Shown here piece by piece: positions 23,241 to 35,100 of a stretch of DNA of 64,000 nt (its first letter is position 1; each line of letters starts with the position of its first letter). The DNA is taken from positions 2,444,882 through 2,508,881 of the forward strand of contig NC_040022.1 of NCBI RefSeq assembly GCF_000972845.2. The letters run 5' to 3'. The position numbers and the translations under genes are program-made. The notes under the pieces are model-generated. The model saw only the letters and a program-made list of their open reading frames with translations, was not told the origin of the DNA and did not search any database. The DNA comes from Larimichthys crocea (taxonomy: Eukaryota; Chordata; Actinopteri; Sciaenidae).

Positions 23241-24844
23241 CAAGAATTCTTATCAAATAAGACAATAATAATGAGTAAGATATTTTTAAAAAGAGCAGAG
23301 AAGGATGCAGCATAGAAAGCCGACCCTGGCAAACATTGTGCTGAGGTTGGCTGGTGGTGCCAGTAGACCTGCTGATGACAGTGAGACTGTGAGTCTGGAC
23401 GAGGTCTGTGAGAAAGGATGTGAAGTACTTTGAAGGTTAAAAGTCAGATCTTAAAGTTGATCTGTTGTGTTACAGGGAGTCGGTGTAATTGAATCAGCGG
23501 AGGAGTTGACATGTTCAGTAGACTTTGTATGTGTACTGATGCAGGCCGCAGAGTTCAGGATGAGTTATCGATGCCCTGCACTTCTTCAGCACTACAGACG
23601 CTTGCGGTCATGGCACTGAGGATGATACATCCAGCTCTCAGCAATCAAACCTACTGTAACGTTTCATGTTTTGCAAAAACCGAGATAAGTCTGCACAATG
23701 AGAGGATCAAACATTTCTAAAAAAGAGGCTGAGCAAAGATTTGGTGAGATGAGGCTTTGTGGTGCAGGTGTGCTCTGCTAACAGCTGTTTAAACAGGAAA
23801 AATATCAGACTGACTAAATGTGGTTGTTTCCTGTGTGGCAGACGCTGACGTAAAGACACAGATAAAAAGTTTGTATCTCCTTCCATGTAAAAAAAACAAA
23901 CAAAAACAGAAATGATTTATGAATGATTTACTCCAAACCTGGTCAACTTTTAGATGTTATATCGATGTATTGAGTTAAAGTTCCCACTTGTTTAGTTATA
24001 TGCACATATTATATATCAAAATCTGGTTAAACATAAAAACCTAATTCTTACTTTGGAGTCTTTTTTTACAAATTTATCTGCGAAACATCTTCTGTACTTC
24101 ATAAATATACAGAGTAGTGTCTGTGTGCAATCTTTTTTACACCATCCTCGTATTTCACAGTGTGCGGTCAGATGAGCTGGTTTCTGAAGAAATTCTTTGC
24201 TCACTGTGGCTGATTTAAAAATAGAAACAGGAAGTCAGGCTCACAGATATCACACCTTGAGGACATAAATTCAAACTTAAGATGCAGTTTAGTGTGTTTG
24301 CATGCAGCTGGACGGTCAAACTATAATTTCAAAGCGTCTTTCCTCTCGGCTCTACTTCTCTCTAATTGCAATGCAAACTTTCCCTCTGCTGCTCGTTTTT
24401 ATGTTTTCTTCATTCTCGTCATAGTTATTTTCTCAGAGCGACGTGGCTCTGGCCTTTTGCGCTCCCTGTGGTTCGCTGTCTGTAATTTTTCACTTTTCTC
24501 ATTTGGCTGAAGTTTATTCTACTGTTAAATCATAAGTCACTCTGGATAAAAAGTGTCAGCCAATGCCAGAAATATGTTCTGAAATGATAAATGATTCAAC
24601 GGCAGCGGGGGAGAAGAAATCCAAAGGGTGCGTGCATTCTTTCTTACTGTAGTTTTGAAGTGTCGAATTCTGCAGGATTTATTCTCTCCAGTGCAGCTTA
24701 AATTTAAACTATTAATGCACCAGAAGATCAATATACTGGTGTCAAAATATATCACAAGAACTTCTTGAGAAGAACTCACTCACTTCTTTTTCTTTAAAAT
24801 TTTTACAACAAAATACCCCTGAAGTAATCGAGTAATAATTCAGC

Positions 24845-25015
24845 ATTTTAGGAAATATGCTTCTTCACTTTCCTGCTGAGCGTTAGATGTAAAGATTGAC
24901 ACGATGTTTGTACAGTAAATACAAATTTGGAGACAGCACCACATTAATTTAGCTCAGCATAAGGACTTGTTCTGCCACACAGTTACAAAATCCACCTACT
25001 AGCCAGCTCAATAAT
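24845..25015 (+). repeat. Dispersed teleost repeat (same family as 3965-4105)
   Basis: AGGAAATATGCTTCTTCACT, TTCCTGCTGAGCGTTAGATG and AGATTGACACGATG are close to the 3965-4030 segment; right-hand pieces include AAAATCCACCTACTAGCCAG. Confidence 0.5.
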
Positions 25016-25054
25016 CATTAGGGCTGCGAGAAATAATCGATTCTTCAAATAGCT

Positions 25055-25262
25055 GAGGTGGTTTGGGCATCTGATTAGGAAGGCCTCCTGGGTGCCTTTC
25101 CTTTGGAGGTGTTCCAGGCACGTCCAACTGGGAGGAGATCACGGGTCAAACCCAAAACCAGAGGGACTTCATCTCAGCACATCTAGCCTGGGAACGTCCT
25201 GCTGAACCTGCTGCCACTGCGACTCAATCCTGGATAAGTGGAAGAAAATGGATGGATGGAGA
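25055..25262 (+). mobile_element. RTE/Rex-type LINE 3' end
   Basis: GAGGTGGTTTGGGCATCTGA, TTGGAGGTGTTCCAGGCACG, CCAACTGGGAGGAGATCACG and AGTGGAAGAAAATGGATGGA are the C-terminal coding end and ATGG-repeat tail of a fish RTE-clade LINE. It is 5'-truncated with an internal deletion. The same region occurs reversed at 39.3-39.6 kb. Confidence 0.75.
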
Positions 25263-25566
25263 TCCCCCTGATGCAACCTAACAAATGCTAACCAGAGAAA
25301 ATTACAAACACTATTCATTTGGACTTTCGTTGCACACTCTGGAGCCGAGGTACAACATACCACTTGATGCATCGGAATCAAATCACAGCCCTTTGAATCT
25401 GAATCAAATTGTGAAGTGACAAGAGATTCCTACTCATCATGATATCACGATATACTTAAATTTGCAAGCTTTAGATCGACTGGTTAGTGGACCCTTTAGA
25501 CTACATTACAGACATGAGAGTGATATCAATCTTCTAATTAAACTCCCAAGAAGTCACATTATTCCT

Positions 25567-25767
25567 TTAAAGGACCAGTGTGTAGGATTTAGTGCCATCT
25601 AGTGGTGAGGCTGCAGTTTGCAACCAACTGAACATCCCTCGGCTCATGCACAAAAACCACAAAGTCAGTGTTTAGTTGTTTAGTGTCCTTTCTGGGACTC
25701 CTATGAACGCACTTCAATTCAATTTCTGCCCATAGATCTTCCTAAATGTTACACACTGCACCTTTAA
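25567..25767. mobile_element. MITE with 24-bp terminal inverted repeats
   Basis: The left end, TTAAAGGACCAGTGTGTAGG and on to 25590, and the reversed right end, TTAAAGGTGCAGTGTGTAAC (25767 back to 25744), match at 20 of 24 positions. There is no coding capacity. Related right ends lie at about 23.24 and 40.65 kb. Confidence 0.75.
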
Positions 25768-27069
25768 ATTAGTTTAAAAGGTGAAAATCCGACATAAAAT
25801 ATCAGTTTAACGTGCAAGTCTCTCTGAAATGTCCCTGTAGAGAGAGAGAAAAGAGAATGAAGGAGACTTTTCATGTCCTTTAATGACACATATGACCAAA
25901 AATAACTAAAAAACACCTTCAAACCCAGCAGCTCACTGAGAGGACGGAGGCCTCAGGCAATATGGCACCATCAGCACAGCAGGACATTCATACAGTAATG
26001 AGGTTAGCTCCCAAATGGCACCTAACTATTCTTCAACAGCGCTGACATTATTCACTCCGTTCATAGCCGTCACCTACATAATGCAGCACACGGGCCTGTT
26101 ATTTCTTCATAATGTATGAACTCTGAACTCTGCTGCAGCAGGAGGTCGACTCTATCGCTGAAACTTTAATCAAATCCAACAGGAAACGTTGTGAGGCTGC
26201 TCAGTGCTGTGTTGAAACAATAACGCTCTCTGGATCTGTTCTACTCGATAAAGCTACAAAAAATATGAATCTGATATTTTCTTTGAGTGCATTTCATTCT
26301 GTATATTTACAACTTCTTTCTTTTTTTTCCATCCTTGTCAAACTTTTTATTACATTCACTCCTTTCTCGGCTACGAACACTGATCAGACTTTTTGGCACT
26401 GATTCTTAATATCCCCACATCGTGACATTACGCACTGACACGATGTTCAGAGGGACAAAGAGGGGGACACAAAACATTTAAATAAAAACACAACAAGTGC
26501 AAGACAACAGCCATAATCAGCTTAACTCATCAGTAAGTTCAACATTTTGTTCTCTTTCCAGCCAACAGAGGGTGCAAGAAGTGACGTTGAACTCAAATAA
26601 TAATGTTTAAAAAAACATTTTTCATGTCTAGTTAATTACTTTTCAGATAATATAACAATTATTTAAAGCTTTTCCCATTCAGATTAGATAAATAAGATCG
26701 ACTTGACTTGATTTTTGAGGATTTTTCAGAATCTTGTGTCATTAATGAAAACTGTAATTTCCTTTTAAGGCACAGTAAATTAAAAACTACACTGTGTAGC
26801 AGTGTTAATTGTTCACTTTGTTAACGCTAAATACATATTTTTTAAAAAACAAACACTTTTAGTACTTTTATATCAAACTCCTTCTATTTTCCCCTCATGT
26901 AAATCAACACTTAGCTTGTACAGTAGGTCGTGATATTGGTTTACATTTCCAATAATTTAAATCCCTTTCATAGTTACACACAGTGCTCATATTACATTAC
27001 ACTTGAAAAACACACATTACACGTGCTCACTTCTGATTTACAGTGAAGTAAATTAGGCTCCGTTTAAAG

Positions 27070-27690
27070 CAACACTGTAACATTTTAAATCATGTTGATG
27101 TCACACTGACTTGAAGTGAATGGTGTCTCTGTCTGTTCTCACACTATGTAACTTTGTGCATGATCACCCACGAGAAGTACGTAACGCTTCACGGCACTAA
27201 GTCACACAGCACCAACTATTTCACTGATTCTGGTGAAACTGGATCATATTTTATGGAGGAAATGTTTTCTGTTTTTTTCCTCTGATGTCCTCCGGCTGCT
27301 CCGCCTCAACTCTCTCTGTGATTTACAGAGTTTCCTGATGGACAGTGAAGTAAACAGCTGTAGCTGCTGTTAGCTCAGTTCGTTAGCTGACTGGACTGTG
27401 AGTGTTTGGACCACCGGGAAGAAGAGGAGGAGGTTTTTTAGGCGAATACTGACATGGTGTAGTGTCGTGCCAGAATCGGCTCAGCAGCCTCTATGGACAT
27501 AATAACAGAGGAGAAAAGACCGAAGAGGACGTTGATGGAGGAAGGAGAACGAGCGAGCAAGAAGAAGAGTAAATCTGGGACTGACTTTTAGTGGTTGGTG
27601 AAATAAAAGGCTGAAAGACAGACGCCGAGCTGGGCTGACTGCTATGTTTGCTGTCGTTGACCTTTCTTGATGTTACGAAAGTTGTCAACT
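27070..27690 (+). repeat. Dispersed repeat family A, longest copy
   Basis: It opens with AAAGCAACACTGTAACAT and contains CCCACGAGAAGTACGTAACG, ACAGTGAAGTAAACAGC, AGCAGCCTCTATGGACATAA and AAGAGGACGTTGATGGAGG. It has no evident transposase. Other copies: 15.34 and 17.13 kb (reverse), 30.72, 32.54 and 47.87 kb (forward). Probably a non-autonomous transposon. Confidence 0.65.
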
Positions 27691-27894
27691 CCCTAGTTTT
27701 TGTGTTTTTTGTAAAATGGCACAGTCAGAGGTTTTCAATAACATTTACCTGAAATCAAATCACCTCCTCAGTCGTATTTTCATGGGAGGAGATAATAATG
27801 AGGAAACAGCTGAAGCAGCTGGTCCAGAAAGACATCATCTCTCTACTCTGAATACCAACAAATGTAACAGATGTGACCTATGACATAAGGTCTC

Positions 27895-27900
27895 TTTAAT
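27895..27900 (-). terminator. Candidate poly(A) signal ATTAAA for slc29a4
   Basis: This minus-strand ATTAAA lies 385 bases past the slc29a4 stop, with GT-rich sequence about 40 bases further on. It is the first reasonable hexamer before the dispersed repeat at 27.1-27.7 kb. Weak evidence; a distal site is possible. Confidence 0.3.
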
Positions 27901-28284
27901 CCCCCTGCAGCTGAACATCACTTGACTTTACACGGTACAAATGTCAGCCGATCTGTTCGCACACACACATGCAGACGTTAATTTCACTGTGAGACTCTCG
28001 GGGGGCTTCTGCCGCCCTCCAGGGAAAAGTTCATCGCAGCAGAGCCGAGACGTTTGAGGCTTTTTTTTTTCTTTTCTCGTGTTTAACATACTGAATCCCT
28101 TTTTTTGTCTCATATTCTGCGAAGCATGATTCAGTCTCAGAGTATAAACATAAAACTTTGCTCAGCTGGACTCCAGTCCATCAGTTCGCTGCTTCTCCCG
28201 ACCAGGATATCGTGTTGAAATGGCTGCAGGTGTGTGTACATGTACGTGTGTGTGTGTGTGTGTGTTTTGACTGTGTGTGGACAT

Positions 28285-31200
28285 TCAATACCCGGTAGCG
28301 TTGGCAGATGTGTGTATGTTGAGTGTGGAGAAACGCGCTCCTGATGCCGGAGCGGTGAAGCTGTAGGCTGCGTACGCCACAGCCGAGCCCACCATCAAGC
28401 CGGTCATATAGGAGACTGTCATGGTGTTTCCTGTAGAGAGACACAAATACAGAAGCTTATCCAGAGTGAACCTCTACCACCTCCTCTACATACAGTTATT
28501 TTTCTATTAAATAACTCTCACCTGCTAGCTCTCTCTGTTCAGGCGGCACTTTACCAGCAGCCTGGATCATCGGCACGGACCCGAAGTACCCGTTAGTGAC
28601 GCCCATGAGGAGGGAGAAGAGGCAGGGCCAGGCGGGGTGGGACAGGGTGGGGGCGCTGGCCGGGTACACGCACATGACGAACAGAGGGATGAAGACGATC
28701 CTCAGGCAGGAGAAGAAGAGCAGGCGGCCTCCGGACCAGTCGTACGGCAGCGCAGCCAGGATCTGAGGACAGAGCCGGGGGAGGTTAAATCCTCTTCTGC
28801 TCCGTCGGAGAAGTTCAAATGAAATGTGAACTTGCACTTTTCTGAAGATTAGACTCAGTCATTCTCGAGGCTGTCGCTCTGCTGGCTGCTTACGGCAGAG
28901 CACAACAATGAGTCAGAATACATTTTTCCACTCCATTTCTTACTCATTGTTATCGTTTCACCTCTAAGCTACCTTAATTTCCTGTCCCCGTTTTCTATTT
29001 AATTTCTCTTCTTATCCTTTTTTTTCCCCACCTCATCTCAACAAAATGCTACATTTGCCTTGCAAACAAACTCAAAGCCTGAAATCAGAACAACCAACTT
29101 TCTTTCCTTTCAAAGTCAAAATTATGACTTCAGGGCACCAGATAAGACTTTCAGTCTTGAATATTCAGATAAAACCTTTGAGCTAACTGCAATTATCCAA
29201 AAATAAACCAACTCTCAGAAATGGAGCGACTCCTTTAACATTTTCACAAGGTCGACACCGCTGTGAAGTAGACTGTGTCTCTCGCCGGGGAGCCTGCCGT
29301 ACAATTAAATCCAAGAATCTCAGGAAATGTTAAATTAAAGGAGGTCATTTCTGTATTTTCTGGGATTGCCAGGAACTACCAACATAAAAGACGAGCTTCC
29401 AGTTAACAGCTATGGATGCTGAGTTGATAAAGTGTGTTTACATGTGAATGAAAGGGTATAATTCCCACTGAGGATTGGGCGGAGGGGGCATGTCCACTTC
29501 ACTTTTTACAATTTGATTAACTCACCAGAGGGACGTCTAAACGGTGTCCTCTTACTGTCAAACTGCCAAAATCCAGCTAATCCAATTAAAATGTTAAAAT
29601 GTTCATCTGAGTCGTCTCCGGTAATTACAGTGCGCTCACAGCGTTTAAGCCGTTTGAGCAGTAGCCAGTCAGGATTTATAGACGTCCTCTCAGACAACAT
29701 ACAAGCTTCATCTTCCTTCTTAGTGGAGGTTGTGAGGTGGAGTACCAGAAACATCTAGCTGTATTTATTTACAGATAAACCTCAGAAAAAGCGCTACAAC
29801 TGATTATAAGTCAAAGATAAAGGCAGTGCTTCATGTCCTTCATATCTTAAATCTGCAATTCTTTTGCCACTTGGGGGCAGCGGAAACAAGCTGTGAGCAC
29901 AACGCTGACATTTTATCAGCCTGAAAGAGAATAAACGTGTCAGCAAAGAGTTTTTACACACGTCTTCACCACCTGATGAATGTAAGTCCAGTATTTACTC
30001 ACTTTTATCTCTGTTTTTGGTCTCTACCAACTCCTGCGGGAAATATCTGGACCTTTAGGAGCTCTACTAACTGTGAAAATATCAACTTAAACTGTTTTAT
30101 TAGTGCCTAAAGGTTAGATTTTATATGTGACTTTTACTACAAGTAGCACCTACATTAAACAATAATAGGAAACTAGAGGCAGATATTTATACATACACGC
30201 TTTTTATTCTGCTTTAAGAGTTTAAAATATGTGCGCCTTACCTTCCCAACAAAGTCCGACATGTTGAACGTGGCCATGATGAGGATGGGGAGCCACTCGC
30301 CTAAGGTGGGGTTTCGTATCTCTGACTCCAGCCCGGGGAACAGACACAGGGTGATGCTGTAGGTCACTGCTATAGACAGCATGTACGCCCAGATCACACG
30401 GGACACCACGTAACGATGTAAGATCATGTCTGGTTGGAGAAGACACACACACAGGAGCGAGTTAATTCACTGAGAACATCCGCTCCTCCTCTAATCATCA
30501 GGGGATGTGTTTAAATCTTAAATCTGTTGGTCAGAGGGTAATTGAGCAGAGAGTACCGCGGACGCCGGGCCAGCTCTTCCTTATCTTCGCTTTGGGGGCG
30601 TCGAATCTCACATACGTCCCACCCACAATGTCTTCAACGCCTTCCTCTGTAGGGGACGGTCCTGTCCCACCATTTCCCTGAAGAGATGCAGACAGAGAGA
30701 CAGTTCGTAACTTTTCTACCATGAAACTGGATCATATTTTATAGAGAAGATGTTTGCTGATGTCCTCCGCCTCAACTCTCTGTGATTTACAGAGTTTCCT
30801 GATGGACAGTGAAGTAAACTGCTGCCAGCTGTAGCTGCTGTTAGGTAACGTTAGTTCAGTTTGTTAGCCGGGCTGCACGGACTGCAGCAAGGGAGTGTTA
30901 ATGTTTGGACCACAAGGAAGAAGAAGAAGAAGAAGAAGAAGAAGAAGAAGAAGAAGAGGAAGAGGTTTATCAGGCGAATGTTGACAGGGAGCAGAGCCGG
31001 TGTCGTGCCAGAACAGGAGCTGAGCAATGTAATTGGGCTCAGCAGCCTCTATGGACATAATGACAGAGCAGAAAAGACCAAAGAGGACGTTGATGGAGGA
31101 AGCTAATTAGAAGAATAAAAGGCTGAAAGACAGACGCTGGGCTGACTGCTGTAATAGTCAGTAATATTAGCTGCTGCTGTTGTTGTTGTCGACCTTGTTG

Positions 31201-31453
31201 ATGTTTGGCTGTTGGCAAAGTTTCTCGTTTTTGATCATAAGTATTTTCAAGGCTTTTTGAAGGACGTTAACAGTTAATTAAGAAAACACTAGAAGTTCCT
31301 GTCACGCTGTAAATAATCAGATTCTTTTCACTGGTTTTAACTTTTTAATCATTTCAAGCTTCCTGGCTGCATGACATCAGCTTTTTATGGCTGCGGTTAT
31401 TAAAGATGGCTGAGAGTGGCTGCAGGTTGACGTCATGATGTTGGAGAGACTCG

Positions 31454-31511
<58 letters not shown>

Positions 31512-31807
31512 CCTCCTACAGTAATGCAAATGTATTCTTTCCAAACACACACACTTGTTCATATGCACATCACGCAGACACACAGGTACGCACCATCAAT
31601 TATGCACTCAAGCACACACACACACACACGCACGCACGCACACATTCAAGCACACACACACACACACCAATCCATTAGTTGATTAGAGGGACTTGTGGGC
31701 CAGAAGGCACTACTCTTCTTGATTATCTCGTAATATAGAGCGCTGCCTTGGTTTCCCCTGGCAACCAGAACAAAGAGCTGCCTGAATCAGCCCCTAGACT
31801 CTCACAC

Positions 31808-31849
<42 letters not shown>

Positions 31850-32008
31850 ACACACACATATACACATGCACACATGCACATACACACTGTAAAACACAGG
31901 GGGACGTCCCCCACACTCACACACTTGTCTTCGGCGTAATGGTGTGCAGACGCACACACATGGCGAGATGACAGCCTGAGGTGAAGTGTGGTCCTTTGAA
32001 GGCTCAAA

Positions 32009-32051
<43 letters not shown>

Positions 32052-32063
32052 ACACACACACAC

Positions 32064-32111
<48 letters not shown>

Positions 32112-35100
32112 TCCCTCGCTGTCAGGACCTCCTCTCCTCTTTTTTGCTCTTTGTTGTTTTTTCGTGATCATCTCTCGCTCTTCACTCCCCCCCCCGGCTG
32201 GCTGCCGCTCTCTGCTGTCTCACCCCGTCTGTCTCACCTCTTTGCCCCAACAGTTTTCTCCCTCTCAGTGTCGTGACTCTCATCTTCTCTCTGTTCGCAG
32301 GAGGCCGCAACCTCCCCCTTCCTCTTTAAAACTCCATCTGTCTCCATCTTTCCCCCCGCACACCACCAGCCCCGCTCTCTATCCCTTCATTTTTCTCTTT
32401 CTCCATCTCAATATTTCTCCTTCTGAGCGGTAGCCAAAAAACAGTCCGTAGCTTCAACAAATGATTCTGCATTTTAAAATGCACACTCATTCACTGTGTG
32501 CACACTCTGTGAAACTGAAATCAACAACTGCAGCACAGAAGCGTTTCCCCAAAGTCTTATGGACAGTGAAGTAAACCGCTGCCAACTGCAGCTGCTGTTA
32601 GCTCAGTATGTTAGCTGGACTGTGAGCTCAGAGCACCGGGGGAGTGTCAGTGTTTGTAGCCAGTGTTGTGCCAGAACAGGAGCTAAGCAAGCACGTAACG
32701 TAACTGGGCTCAGCAGCCTCTATGGACATAATGACAGAGGCAAAAAGACAGAAGAGGACGTTGACAGAGGGAGTTAAGAAGAGAAAAGGAGAGAGTGAGC
32801 AAGCAAGAAGCCGGACAAGAGTAAATCTGGGACTGACTTTTAGACGCCGAGCTGGGCTTCTTGTGGACACCACACACACATGTACACACCGTATAGTCAA
32901 GAAACTGTCAACAAACTTACAAATCTTACTTCCTCTGCAGTGACGTCATGGTGAACCCGGTATCCGGTCCCGTTGTCACGCGGGTCCTGACATTTGCCGG
33001 GACCTTTGCCCTGCGAGTGGCTGGTGTAGTAGCGGACGAATCGAGAGCGACGGACCAGCAGGTGAAGCAGGAAGCAGAGCATCTCCATGCTGATGGAGAC
33101 GAGGAAGAAGATGAGCGTGTTCCTCCTCTCGTCGGGGATCAGCAGCTTGGTGAAGATGCGGGACAGCGAGATGATCACCCCCGCTGTACCTGGATGTGAA
33201 CGGAGGAGGATGTAAGAATAAGCAAAGGTGGGAGATGAGGATGAAATCAGGGATGTGCTGAGTGTTCGTACTTACTCTCTCCAGTCATCACCCCCTGTGT
33301 GTACCTCTTGGGCAGCATCCCCATGTAACCATAGAAACTGGACTGCTGCACTGGGGAAGGATGAGGAAGTGGTTATCAGCGCCTAACAGTCAACACTGTA
33401 ACAACACAATTTATTTAGAGGCACAACTTCCTGAACCTCCTGAACACGCCACTCGAGAGAAGCCGCTCTGACCTCCGGACCTCCGACTAATTAAACTCTT
33501 TCTAGTACCGGCTGACAGGCGCCGCGTTCACGCTCGCAGTAACAACAAGGAAACTGGCTCGGTGTTTGCAAGTCATTAGCAGCAGCTGAGGTCTGAAGCT
33601 TCTGCCGTGTTTGTCCTGACACTGCTGCTCGTTCATTTGACAGATCTGACTGATATTTAACACCACGAGCACCAAAATTTCACGTTATCCGCATGCATAC
33701 AGAAAGAGGACAGAATATCATGATCGAAAAAATGTGGTGAAATTCAGTCCGAGCCACAATAGATAAACCTTTTGTACTGTTTTATATCTATAGATCTCAA
33801 TCTTATATAATCTATACTTACATTTATCTATATTCACTGCAGGAATCTCTCCATTAATCAAATGAATGGTTGTGATGCTGCTATGACGTTCAACATCACC
33901 GGTATATTCTGTTTACACTTTGAAGGTGTAGTAGTTTAACAGAGAACCTGCAGTAATATTTTAAAACTTAACAGCAGTGTGACAATCAAATATGATATAA
34001 TCAAATATTCATAGTTTTCAGTCAGAAGTAAGAGAGGCCCCCGAGGTCTCATACGCCAGGAAAGCCGGTGAACGCTGCTCTACTCAGTCATCTGTCTGTA
34101 CGTCATCTGTGCCGCAGATGGCTAATGCCACAATATGAAGAAAGATACATGAACGGACTGCAAGATTTGGTCACTTGTCATCACTAAACATATACAAACA
34201 AACACATATCATGTGGAGAATCCCTCCCCTTACACTTCAGTACAGAGAGTTATATTTGTAGTAGTAATATATATATTCTTGATTTGGATGGGTCAATAAT
34301 TTTTCTGTTTGGGAGGTGAAGACGAAACTTTCACATCTGATCTTCACAAATCTACAATCTCCTTCTCTGGGCTCTGTCTGAAGGTAAAACACCTACAAGC
34401 AACTAACAAAGACTGCATATTGAAATTTCCTCCTAATATTGAGATATAATGTGTACATTTTGCTCATTTTCATGTTGAGCTAAGCATTACAGTTAATATA
34501 CAGACATGTCACGTCTAGATAGAGTTATTATTATTAGTAGTACCTGTACATCCAAAGGCCACCACTCCCACTGACACGAGGTTGACGATGTAAGCCTGCC
34601 TGGTGGTGAACTTTGCCAGCCACACATCAAACACACTGACGAAGACCAGCGGCCCGAGAGCTAAGATGTAACCTGCAGAGACAGGGAGACATGACTCAGC
34701 ACATATTCGACCGGCCAGACATGCAAAAAAAATCTTTCATCTGAAGTTTATAACTCCAGAGACAAGCTCTCGAGCAGACAACACACTTCAAAAGACATTT
34801 CTTCAAGGGTGCATGCGGAACTATACGACGATGGTACCACCGTCTCTTCACGTGCCGTATATATGTGTGGAGATATCAAACTTTTCCTCGAGGTTCATAC
34901 ATTTTCAAAGAGGATAAACAACTTTAATATTTTTTATGTTAGTCTCCAACACATCGCAGCGTCTTACTGAGAATTATTTACACAGCTAAGACGTGTAGTA
35001 ACTCTAGAAAACAGCTTTTTAATGAGTGAGTGGGCTATGTTTGAATGTTGTGTCCCATAAATCTGCCTGAATGTGCACTCTTAAAAATGTTTTGAAAGCT

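Larger units (their letters stand above)
15116..27870. other. Intergenic region between tnrc18 and slc29a4, no genes seen
   Basis: Tail-to-tail interval. Besides the mobile elements listed separately (15.3, 15.6, 17.1, 17.9, 19.0, 20.1, 22.8, 24.8, 25.06, 25.57, 27.07 kb), I see only AT-rich sequence and short microsatellites. All open frames are short, without conserved motifs or paired splice signals. Confidence 0.6.

Noticed and set aside
29506..29758. Overlapping 80-residue open frames on both strands in an slc29a4 intron
   Set aside because: No recognisable motif, no splice signals giving phase continuity with slc29a4, and equal openness on both strands.
31377..32433. Thr-His, Val-Cys repeat open frames on both strands
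   Set aside because: They are translations of (CA)n/(GT)n microsatellites. No conserved flank, start context or splice chain.
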